Source: a bacterium
Lineage (GTDB): Bacteria > Cyanobacteriota > Vampirovibrionia > Gastranaerophilales > Gastranaerophilaceae
Assembly (NCBI GenBank): GCA_017396025.1
Contig: JAFQNF010000044.1
Location: 1 to 64,000 of the forward strand
Direction: 5' to 3'
DNA: 64,000 bases
Shown: positions 8,728-16,279 of the stretch, piece after piece
How the letters are laid out: each line of letters begins with the position of its first letter
Numbering within the stretch: position 1 is the stretch's first letter
Made by a program: the position numbers and the translations under genes
The notes under the pieces: generated by a model
Seen by the model: only the letters and a program-made list of their open reading frames with translations
Told to the model about the DNA's origin: nothing
Database searches by the model: none

Positions 8728-8758
8728 GTCATTGCGAGCCGTAGGCGTGGCAATCTAG
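8728..8758. repeat. Degenerate palindromic repeat, copy R4
   Basis: GTCATTGCGAGCC-GTAG-GCGTGGCAATCTAG, an imperfect hairpin and the cleanest single unit of the family seen at 4396 and 7819. It lies between the small regulated gene and the convergent glycosyltransferase and may also act as a weak terminator. Confidence 0.6.
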
Positions 8759-8797
8759 TTGTTCTTTTTTGCCCAATAAAATAAAACAATCCTACAT

Positions 8798-9790
8798 TTA
8801 AATAAACAACGATTTAATCAAACCTTTGAAAAATCTTGCGTCGAAAGAAAGGAATATTCTTTTATAAAGCATTGCTAAGTTTGCTTTGTTTATTTTTTCT
8901 TTGAAAAATGCTTTGTTTTCGTTTATAAACAAGTACATTTGTCTTCTTATCTTTTTGTTGTTTCTGAAATATTTGTTTTGGGTTCTTTCTTTTAAATATT
9001 TTTTGTTGCCCATTACAGGGTTTGCCATTGAATAATTGCTTGAGTGACGACGATATGCATATAATGGCTTAAAAATTACCGCACTTGAACCAATTAAATG
9101 GCAGAAAGAAAACATAAATTTATCAGCTGTAATTTTTATTGCTTTTGCTCTATCAATTAATAAAAGCATTTCACAGACTGATTTTCTCATCATTGCTGAT
9201 GTTGTTGGTCCCCAATGCCAAGTCGCAAAACTAAACTTGTCATTATCTAAAATTTTTACTTCTGCACCAGCTTTATCGAAGCCGTTTGCGCTCCTGTACT
9301 CTTTAAATTCCTCAAAAGATTTATTTTCGATTATAAAGTTTTCTTTTTTCTTGTTTGGACTTTCAATAGAACTTAGCGTGTGGATTGTATTATTCTCATC
9401 TATTTCAACTTGTTGGCAAGAAGTTAGCGCAACAGAACAACTCAAGTGTGTTTCTACATGGATTGCACAATATTCTGGGAACAAAACATCATCGCCATCA
9501 ATAGAACAAATAAATTCGCCACTAGCTTGTTTTAAACCTTCTAAAAACGAAGCTAATTGTCCAATGTTGCTTTCATTTTTAATGAATTTTATTTCTAAGT
9601 TTTGGTTTTCGTTTATAAAGTTTTGAATTTTATCAGCAGTATCATCTTTTGATAAATCATCAACAATAATGATTTCATAGTTTTCATAAGTTTGATTTTT
9701 TATGCTGTTTAAGCAATCACACACAAATTGTGAAAAATTGTGTGTGATTACTATAAAAGATACTTTTGGTAAATTCAAAATCTTTTCCAT
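8798..9790 (-). CDS. Family 2 glycosyltransferase
   Basis: 330 residues with a GT-A fold start (VSFIVITHNFSQFVCDCLNS, IIIVDDLSKDDT) and the DxD-type metal/nucleotide motif SIDGDDVLFP near residue 98. It transfers a sugar from a nucleotide donor to a glycan acceptor on the cytoplasmic face; donor and acceptor are not predictable. The C-terminal part is basic (KYFRNNKKIRRQMYLFINEN), without a membrane segment. Its ATG overlaps the gltX stop by one base, so the genes are translationally coupled although unrelated. Confidence 0.85.
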   Translation of the reverse strand: MEKILNLPKVSFIVITHNFSQFVCDCLNSIKNQTYENYEIIIVDDLSKDDTADKIQNFINENQNLEIKFIKNESNIGQLASFLEGLKQASGEFICSIDGDDVLFPEYCAIHVETHLSCSVALTSCQQVEIDENNTIHTLSSIESPNKKKENFIIENKSFEEFKEYRSANGFDKAGAEVKILDNDKFSFATWHWGPTTSAMMRKSVCEMLLLIDRAKAIKITADKFMFSFCHLIGSSAVIFKPLYAYRRHSSNYSMANPVMGNKKYLKERTQNKYFRNNKKIRRQMYLFINENKAFFKEKINKANLAMLYKRIFLSFDARFFKGLIKSLFI

Positions 9791-11256
9791 TAAACAATCG
9801 CTTTTTCTATACGATATTGTACTTTATCTTTACCTAATACTTCAAGTACTACGCCCATATCAGCACCGTGTGTTCTGCCTGTTAAAGCAGCTCTGATTGT
9901 CCACATAGTAACTTTTGGTTTAATACCTTGTTCTTTAAAGAAGTTTCTAAATTCAGCCATTTGTTCGTGAAGTTTTTCTTCATCATCAAATGCTAAAGAG
10001 TCAATTCTTGAAGCAAATTCTTTTAAAATAGCTTGACCTTGTTCTGTATCTATGTTTGCTTCTTTTACACCTTCTTCAAACTCAATATCTTTACCAAAGA
10101 AATATGCAACGTCATTTGTTAAATCAGAAAGAATTGTGATTGGTTCACGAGTTGCTGTAATAACTTTTTCAAGTTGTTCTTCTGTTAACTCTGTTAGGTC
10201 ATATTTAGATAAGAAAGGTTTTGCCATTGCTGTTAATTCTTTAATATCCATTTTCTTGATATATTGACCGTTCATCCAGTTAAGTTTGTCATATTCAAAT
10301 ACAGAGTTTGAAGATGAAACTTCGTTAATTCTGAAGTCAGCTGCAATTTCTTGTAATGATTTTAATTCAACGCCATCAGATGGAGCCCAACCAAGAAGTG
10401 CAACAAAGTTGTTTAACGCTTCTGTTAGGTAGCCTTTTTCAACGAATTCAGACACAGCTGTTGCGCCGTGACGTTTAGAAAGTTTGCTTCTATCTGGTGC
10501 TAAAATCATACCCAAGTGACCAAATCTTGGAACTTCTGCGCCTAATGCTTCATAAATTAAGATTTGTTTGAATGTATTTGAAATATGGTCTTCACCACGA
10601 ATGATATGAGAAATTTTCATTAACATATCGTCGATTACAACGGCATAGTTGTATGTTGGTGCGCCGTTAGATTTCATAATTACAAAGTCACCGATTAAGT
10701 CAGTATCTTGTTGTAAGTGACCTTTAACTAAGTCTTCAAAAGCAAGGATTGAAGAATCGTGGAAAGCTTTTTGTGCTTTTGCGATATTAAATCTGATAGC
10801 AGGTTTTCTGCCTTCAGCTCTTAATTTTGCTTTTTCTTCTTCTGTTAAATTTTCACATTTTTTAGAATAAACATAAGCTTTTTTATTAGCTGTTGCTTCT
10901 TCTTTTTCTGCTTCTAATTCTTCTGGTGTGCAGAAACATTCGTAAGCAAAGCCTTTATCTAATAATTCTTGAACATATTTAGGGTAAATATCAAATCTTT
11001 CAGATTGAGTATAAGGACCATAATTACCGCCTACATCTGGACCTTCATCCCAATTTAAACCTAAAGCTTTTAAGCTATCGAAAATATTATCAACATAAGC
11101 TTGGCTTGTACGCTCAGCGTCTGTATCTTCAATTCTTAAAACGAATTTACCGTTATTCTTTTTTGCAAATAAATAGTTAAATAGAGCAGTTCTTGCTGTT
11201 CCTACGTGCAAATTACCACTTGGTGAAGGGGCAATTCTTACTCTGATTTCGTCCAT
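9790..11256 (-). CDS. gltX: Glutamyl-tRNA synthetase
   Basis: 488 residues, normal bacterial length. It attaches glutamate to tRNA(Glu), and in many bacteria to tRNA(Gln) before amidation. The class I signatures are clear: the HIGH-type PSPSGNLHVGTA (residues 10-21) and the KMSKS-type KLSKR (258-262), with the family RIEDTD at 41-46. The ATG at 11256 follows GGAGAAAA; an in-frame TTG at 11268 is part of this ribosome site and is rejected. It overlaps the downstream glycosyltransferase start by one base. Confidence 0.97.
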   Translation of the reverse strand: MDEIRVRIAPSPSGNLHVGTARTALFNYLFAKKNNGKFVLRIEDTDAERTSQAYVDNIFDSLKALGLNWDEGPDVGGNYGPYTQSERFDIYPKYVQELLDKGFAYECFCTPEELEAEKEEATANKKAYVYSKKCENLTEEEKAKLRAEGRKPAIRFNIAKAQKAFHDSSILAFEDLVKGHLQQDTDLIGDFVIMKSNGAPTYNYAVVIDDMLMKISHIIRGEDHISNTFKQILIYEALGAEVPRFGHLGMILAPDRSKLSKRHGATAVSEFVEKGYLTEALNNFVALLGWAPSDGVELKSLQEIAADFRINEVSSSNSVFEYDKLNWMNGQYIKKMDIKELTAMAKPFLSKYDLTELTEEQLEKVITATREPITILSDLTNDVAYFFGKDIEFEEGVKEANIDTEQGQAILKEFASRIDSLAFDDEEKLHEQMAEFRNFFKEQGIKPKVTMWTIRAALTGRTHGADMGVVLEVLGKDKVQYRIEKAIV

Positions 11257-11390
11257 CTTTTTCTCCAATCAAAACTAGTTTTTTCTATAACTATATTTTA
11301 TTACAAACAAAAATTTTGGATGATTTTCAATTAAAAGAATGATATGAAAAGTATAAAAATATTATAGAATTTTCATAATAGGAGGTTAGT

Positions 11391-11939
11391 ATGTCCGAGA
11401 TTATTAGTTTAGAAAATATTTTGTGGACAATAGCTGTGTTTTCAACAGTTTTATATGTCTTAAAACTATTAGTGTTTATGCTTGTTGGTGGTGATATTGA
11501 AGTAGATGCAGATTTTGACTCTATTACTGAAGTTGAAACATCATTTACTTTTCTTTCTGTTCAATCAGTTCTTGCCTTTTTAATGGGTTTTGGTTGGTGC
11601 GGTATTTCTGCAATGATTCAATTTAAACTACCTTGGGTGATTACAATGTTTATAGCATTTATCGCTGGTATGCTTTGTATGTTTGTTTCTGCATACTTAA
11701 TGTTTAGCATTAAAAAGTTAAACAAAAAAGTTATTATAGAATTAAAAGAACTTGAGGGAAAAGAGGGTAAGGCTTATACAACATTTGAACCTAAATCTGG
11801 TGGTCAAATAGAAATAAATTTAAATAATAAACTTACAATATTAAATGCTGAGAGTTTATCAGATGAGAAAATTGAAGCGTTTTCCCAAATTAAAGTTGAA
11901 AAAGTTGAAAATAATATAGTATACATAGTCAAGATATAA
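11391..11939 (+). CDS. YqiJ-like membrane protein with OB-fold end
   Basis: 182 residues with about three membrane helices (residues 10-32, 52-75 and 83-105) followed by a soluble beta-rich end (LKELEGKEGKAYTTFEPKSG onward) like the OB domain of NfeD/YqiJ proteins. Such proteins are partners of flotillins, and the flotillin gene begins 11 nt downstream. The start has a strong AGGAGG six to seven bases upstream. The pair is expected to organise membrane microdomains or act in envelope stress; the direct role is not known. Confidence 0.75.
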   Translation: MSEIISLENILWTIAVFSTVLYVLKLLVFMLVGGDIEVDADFDSITEVETSFTFLSVQSVLAFLMGFGWCGISAMIQFKLPWVITMFIAFIAGMLCMFVSAYLMFSIKKLNKKVIIELKELEGKEGKAYTTFEPKSGGQIEINLNNKLTILNAESLSDEKIEAFSQIKVEKVENNIVYIVKI

Positions 11940-11949
11940 GGAGAAAAGT

Positions 11950-13371
11950 ATGTTTTTTATGTCTATTGGTGGATTGTTTGCTTTATTTCTATTTGCTGCC
12001 TTAGTCTTTTTAGCAAATCAGTACAAACGCTGTCCATCTAACAAAATTATCGTAGTGTACGGTAAAACAGGTACAAATTCTACCGCAAAATGTATCCACG
12101 GTGGAGGTACATTTGTTATTCCATTGATTCAAGATTATGGCGTTTTATCTTTAGAACCAATGGCAACGGATATTGACCTTAGAGGTGCTTTGTCAAAAGG
12201 AAACATTCGTGTTGCAGTTCCATCTACTTTTACTTTTGGTATTTCAACAAAAGAAGAAATTATGATAAATGCTGCTGAACGTTTATTAGGCTTATCTAAA
12301 GATGATATTATTATTCAGGCAAGTGATATTATTTTAGGTCAATTACGTCTTGCAATTGCAACATTAACTATTGAAGAAATTAACCAAGATAGAGAAAAAT
12401 TCTTGGAACAAATCAATACAAACGTAAATACCGAGTTGAATAAAATAGGTTTAGAAATTATCAACGTAAACATCAAAGATATTACAGATGAATCTGGGTA
12501 TATTGATGCGATTGGTAAAAAAGCTGCTGCTGAAGCTATTAACAAAGCAAAAGTTGAAGTAGCTCAACAAGAAAAATTTGGTGCAGTTGGTGAAGCAGAA
12601 GCAAATAAAGATAAAGAAGTTCAAGTAGCAGAACAAACCGCTCAAACAGAAATTGGTAGAACAAATGCTCAAAAAGAACAACGTATTAAAACAGCAAGTT
12701 TAGAAGCAGAAGCTGTTGAAGGTGAAAACATTGCGAAAGCTAATATCGCTGATTACAATGCTACATTGGCAGTGAAACAAGCTGAAGCATTAAAGCTGGG
12801 TGAAGTTGCAAAAGCGAATGCTGAACGTGATGTATTAATGGCTCAAAAAGAACAAGAAGAAGCAAGATTAAAGAAAGAAGAACTTGCTAGACAAGAAGTT
12901 GAAAAATTAAAAATCCAAGTTGAAGCTGACGCAGAAGCAGAAAGACAAAGAAGAATTGCGCTTGGTGAAGCTGATGCAATTAAGGCAAGATACTTTGCTG
13001 AAGCGGAAGGTATTAAAGCGGTTCTTGAAGCGAAAGCAAAAGGTTATGAAGAACTTGTTAAAATTAGTAATAACAAACCAGAACTTGCAACAAGCTTCTT
13101 AATGATTGAAAAAATCGAAAGTATTGTTGAAAGACAAGTTGAAGCTATTAAAAATATTAAATTTGATAAAATCACAGTTTGGGATGGTGGTTCTGGAACA
13201 GATAAAGGTTCTACAACTGCAAATTTTATGCGTGATTTAATTAAATCACTTCCTGCTATGCACGATTTGGCAAGCCAAGCTGGTGTTGAACTACCACAAA
13301 TTTTAGGTAAAGTTGCAGGGCAAGAGGAAATAAAAGAAGAAGTTGTAAAAGTTGTAGAAGATGAAGAATAA
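11950..13371 (+). CDS. Flotillin-like SPFH protein (YqiK type)
   Basis: 473 residues. An N-terminal membrane helix (4-22) is followed by an SPFH domain (about 25-200, RCPSNKIIVVYGK) and a long Ala/Glu/Lys/Gln-rich coiled coil (about 195-370, many repeats of EAxAxKDKE type). The C-terminal segment is flexible and acidic. Flotillins oligomerise at the membrane. AAGGAG precedes the ATG. It is the second gene of the yqiJ-yqiK-type pair and is closed by the terminator at 13396. Confidence 0.9.
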   Translation: MFFMSIGGLFALFLFAALVFLANQYKRCPSNKIIVVYGKTGTNSTAKCIHGGGTFVIPLIQDYGVLSLEPMATDIDLRGALSKGNIRVAVPSTFTFGISTKEEIMINAAERLLGLSKDDIIIQASDIILGQLRLAIATLTIEEINQDREKFLEQINTNVNTELNKIGLEIINVNIKDITDESGYIDAIGKKAAAEAINKAKVEVAQQEKFGAVGEAEANKDKEVQVAEQTAQTEIGRTNAQKEQRIKTASLEAEAVEGENIAKANIADYNATLAVKQAEALKLGEVAKANAERDVLMAQKEQEEARLKKEELARQEVEKLKIQVEADAEAERQRRIALGEADAIKARYFAEAEGIKAVLEAKAKGYEELVKISNNKPELATSFLMIEKIESIVERQVEAIKNIKFDKITVWDGGSGTDKGSTTANFMRDLIKSLPAMHDLASQAGVELPQILGKVAGQEEIKEEVVKVVEDEE

Positions 13372-13395
13372 CTTTTATAATTGATTACAAAAAAG

Positions 13396-13419
13396 AGCGG
13401 TTAATTACCGCTTTTTTTT
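13396..13419 (+). terminator. Intrinsic terminator after flotillin gene
   Basis: AGCGGT-taatt-ACCGCT followed by eight T. It lies 24 nt after the flotillin stop and just before the promoter of the first U32-like gene. Confidence 0.85.
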
Positions 13420-13422
13420 GTG

Positions 13423-13478
13423 TTGAAAATTATGCTATACTTTTGCTGAGGAATTAAGAAGGAAATATTTAATAAATG
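13423..13478 (+). promoter_or_regulatory. Promoter/leader of first U32-like gene (copy A)
   Basis: Extended -10 TGC-TATACT (13433-13441), then GCTGAGGAATTAAGAAGGAA and ATG at 13476. It matches nearly base for base the leader of the second gene at 14620-14674. No convincing -35 hexamer is seen, since that position falls in the T-run of the preceding terminator, as expected for an extended -10 promoter. Confidence 0.6.
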
Positions 13479-14603
13479 TACGAATTTAGTGCACCAATGC
13501 CGTTTGAATTTGAACATATTGATAAACTTGTTGAAATAAATAACAATGTTACTAAAAGTAAAATAACATCTTTATATTTTGGGGTTCCAAGAAGTTGCTA
13601 TGACCTTACTGGTTTTGAATCTTTGAGGTCAAGTTACGATAAGTATACAACATTTGATTATTGGGCAGAAAGGATCATATATGCAAAAAATAAAAATTTT
13701 GATTTCGTATATTTATTGAACAATCCTCGAGGACTTGCAGATATAGATAAAGTCTTAGATATGCAGTTGAAAAAGTTAGATAAATTAATAAACAATCTTC
13801 GTAAGATAGGATGTAATAAATTGAGGGTAGCTAGTCTTCAATTACTTGCATATATTTCAAAAACATATCCAGATATGGAACTATATGCATCTACAACCTT
13901 GGAGTTTAATACTATACAAGAATTTCAGGTCTTCTTTGAAATGTATCCAACGGTAAAAGAAATTGTTCCATCATTTAAGGCAAATAAAAATTTTAAAATG
14001 TTATCTAATTTGAGAAACCAGTTTCCTAATTATGATATTGAATTAATTACAAATGAAGGATGTATTGTTGGGTGTCCAGCTAGGATTCAACATTGTACTT
14101 CTATACCTTATTTTTTCTCTACAAAAGATCTATATTCTAATAGAGATGAAGTTTTTTCACATTGGTTTTTTTCCGAAAAATGTTGCGAATATTCAATAAA
14201 AAATCTTGCATTGTTTATTTGCCAAAATAAACTTATTTTACCTTGGGAAATTGAAGAGTATGCAAAAATTGGTGTAAATAAGTTTAAATTGGTTGGTCGT
14301 AATTGTGAAGATTTTACTTATGGTAGGTATATGAGTTCTTATGAAGTATATTTAACGGCAATAGAAGATTATGACAAAGTTAAAGATTTTGCATTTTCTA
14401 ATTTGAGTCATCTCTTCAGACGTTTTGGTGACTTTGTTACAATTGATACGATAAGAAAATATTTACCTAAAGTTGAATATTTTATAAAAAATGGGCATTT
14501 GTGCTCTAGTATGTGTGGTAGTGAATGCACCTATTGTTATGATTGTGCAAAAGAACTTGCTAAAGTTATAAAATTTGTAGAAGAGAAAAAAGGTGACATT
14601 TAA
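13476..14603 (+). CDS. U32 peptidase-like Fe-S protein, copy A
   Basis: 375 residues, probably a TIM-barrel protein related to the U32 family (UbiU/RlhA/YhbU types, which carry [4Fe-4S] and act in RNA or quinone hydroxylation). Evidence is NEGCIVGCPARIQH (Cys196, Cys200), LPWEIEEYAKIG and FKLVGR (253-275), matching the U32 pattern. It also has a Cys-rich end, C343-x3-C-x3-C-x2-C-x2-C357, that I do not know from characterised members. The true substrate is unknown and protease activity should not be assumed. The next gene is a close paralogue with the same leader. Confidence 0.65.
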   Translation: MYEFSAPMPFEFEHIDKLVEINNNVTKSKITSLYFGVPRSCYDLTGFESLRSSYDKYTTFDYWAERIIYAKNKNFDFVYLLNNPRGLADIDKVLDMQLKKLDKLINNLRKIGCNKLRVASLQLLAYISKTYPDMELYASTTLEFNTIQEFQVFFEMYPTVKEIVPSFKANKNFKMLSNLRNQFPNYDIELITNEGCIVGCPARIQHCTSIPYFFSTKDLYSNRDEVFSHWFFSEKCCEYSIKNLALFICQNKLILPWEIEEYAKIGVNKFKLVGRNCEDFTYGRYMSSYEVYLTAIEDYDKVKDFAFSNLSHLFRRFGDFVTIDTIRKYLPKVEYFIKNGHLCSSMCGSECTYCYDCAKELAKVIKFVEEKKGDI

Positions 14604-14619
14604 ACTGCAGTTTTGGGTA

Positions 14620-14674
14620 TTGAAAATTATGTTATACTTTTGCTGTGCAATTAAGAAGGAAATATTAATAAATG
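14620..14674 (+). promoter_or_regulatory. Promoter/leader of second U32-like gene (copy B)
   Basis: Extended -10 TGT-TATACT (14630-14638) and the same AATTAAGAAGGAAATAT leader as copy A. The duplication therefore included the promoter, and each gene can be expressed on its own. Confidence 0.6.
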
Positions 14675-15769
14675 TATAAATTTAGTGCTCCAATGCCTTT
14701 TGAATTTGAGCATATTGACAAGCTTCTGGAGATAAATAGTAAGGTAAAGAAGAGTAAAATAACTTCTTTATATTTTGCGTTGCCTGCTAATTGTCGTGAA
14801 AAAACTGGTTTTGAACAGTTAAGAACAAAATATTATATGGAAACAAAATATTCTGATTGGAAAAAACTAATTTCTTATTCTATTGAGAAAGGATTTGATT
14901 TTGTATATTTGATAAATTCGCCAAGAAATGTTTCCGATGTGGATAAAATATTAGAAATACAACTTCAAAAGTTAGATATATTGATTCAGGATTTAAAAAA
15001 AATTGGTTGTTGGACGGTTAGAGTATCAAATACTCAAATACTAGATTATGTTTTGAAAAAATATCCGGAAATTCGAGTTCTTACATCAACATCTTTTGAA
15101 CATATGCTTCTTTGTCAATATCAAATATTTCTAGCAATGTATCCGCAAATAAAAGAAATAGTTCCTTCTTTTGAAACACATAAAAATTTTAAATTATTGA
15201 AAAATTTGAGGAAGTCTTTCCCAAACTTGTTAATTGAACTTATGGTAAACGAAGGATGTATACAAGGTTGTCCAATAAGGACTCATCATAATCTTTCTGT
15301 TCCTTATTTGTATTCAAACGACTATGAAAAAAGAGAGCTGTCTCTTCGCTATGAACTTTTTAATACAAAATGTTCTGCTTTTGTTGAGAAGAATTTTTAC
15401 AATTTTATTACTAAAAATAACTTAATTTTACCGTGGGAAATCGAAGAATATAGTAAAATTGGTATAAATAATTTTAAGCTTGTAGGAAGAAATAATATTG
15501 AATTTTTTAATGGAAAATATATGAGTTTCTATGAGGCTTATTTAAGAGGGGTTGATGATTATCAGAATATAAAAAATGTACCTTATAGATTTTTAAATAA
15601 TGCTTGTATATCAATTCCTTTTCATTATTCAGTAGATGAAATAAGACCATATTTGCCCAGAATAGACCATTTTGTTAAAAAAGGACATCTATGCGCAAGT
15701 ATATGTGGAATTGAATGCACATATTGCTACGATTGTGCTAGAAAACTGAAAAATGCATTGAAAAAGTAA
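14672..15769 (+). CDS. U32 peptidase-like Fe-S protein, copy B
   Basis: 365 residues, collinear with copy A and by eye about half identical: both share the SAPMPFEFEHIDKL start, SKITSLYF, KEIVPSF, NEGC-x3-CP (Cys196, Cys200), LPWEIEEY, NFKLVGRN, and the C-terminal C341-x3-C-x3-C-x2-C-x2-C355. Differences cluster at 201-250, where His/Cys near the first motif vary, and at 300-330, which suggests different partners or substrates with the cofactor sites kept. It ends one base before the convergent nrdG stop, with no terminator between them. Confidence 0.65.
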   Translation: MYKFSAPMPFEFEHIDKLLEINSKVKKSKITSLYFALPANCREKTGFEQLRTKYYMETKYSDWKKLISYSIEKGFDFVYLINSPRNVSDVDKILEIQLQKLDILIQDLKKIGCWTVRVSNTQILDYVLKKYPEIRVLTSTSFEHMLLCQYQIFLAMYPQIKEIVPSFETHKNFKLLKNLRKSFPNLLIELMVNEGCIQGCPIRTHHNLSVPYLYSNDYEKRELSLRYELFNTKCSAFVEKNFYNFITKNNLILPWEIEEYSKIGINNFKLVGRNNIEFFNGKYMSFYEAYLRGVDDYQNIKNVPYRFLNNACISIPFHYSVDEIRPYLPRIDHFVKKGHLCASICGIECTYCYDCARKLKNALKK

Positions 15770-15770
15770 T

Positions 15771-16277
15771 TTATATAACTTTACTATTATCAAAATGGAA
15801 AACTACTTCACCAGTTTGCAATGTTTTCTGAACATCAATAATTCTTTGGTTAGAGCTTCCAACCCAATGAAGTTTTTCTTCTCTTAATGATTTTATAAAT
15901 CTACCATCAACTAAAACGTCAATGTATTTCATTTTTGGGTTATCAATGAAGTCTTCCCATAAGAAACCTGTATAAACCCATACAGTTTTATTTGGGAATT
16001 GTTCTTTAACTTTTCGCATTAAACGGAATGTTTCACCTCTATTGAATGGGTGAAGTGGATCGCCACCAGAGAATGTTATTCCTGAAATGTAAGGTTTATC
16101 TAATGCTTCAAATAATTCTGCTTCGGCTGCTTCGTCAAAAGGTAAACCGCCTGTTATATCCCAAGTTATTGGATTTTGGCAGTCTTCGCATTGGTGATTA
16201 CATCCTGCAACCCACAATACAACTCTTAGTCCGTCCCCGTTTAGCATGTCATCTTTAGTAATATTATGGTAGTTCAT
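15771..16277 (-). CDS. nrdG: Anaerobic ribonucleotide reductase activating enzyme
   Basis: 168 residues. Radical SAM activase with cysteines 26, 30 and 33 (CNHQCEDC) and the SAM-contact motif FSGGDPL near residue 70. It installs the glycyl radical on NrdD under anaerobic conditions. It lies 2 nt downstream of nrdD in the expected nrdDG operon. Length is typical. Confidence 0.95.
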   Translation of the reverse strand: MNYHNITKDDMLNGDGLRVVLWVAGCNHQCEDCQNPITWDITGGLPFDEAAEAELFEALDKPYISGITFSGGDPLHPFNRGETFRLMRKVKEQFPNKTVWVYTGFLWEDFIDNPKMKYIDVLVDGRFIKSLREEKLHWVGSSNQRIIDVQKTLQTGEVVFHFDNSKVI

Positions 16278-16279
16278 GA

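Noticed and set aside
13476-15769. Naming the U32-like pair as proteases or collagenases
   Set aside because: Old family name; characterised Fe-S members modify RNA or quinones, and nothing here shows proteolysis.
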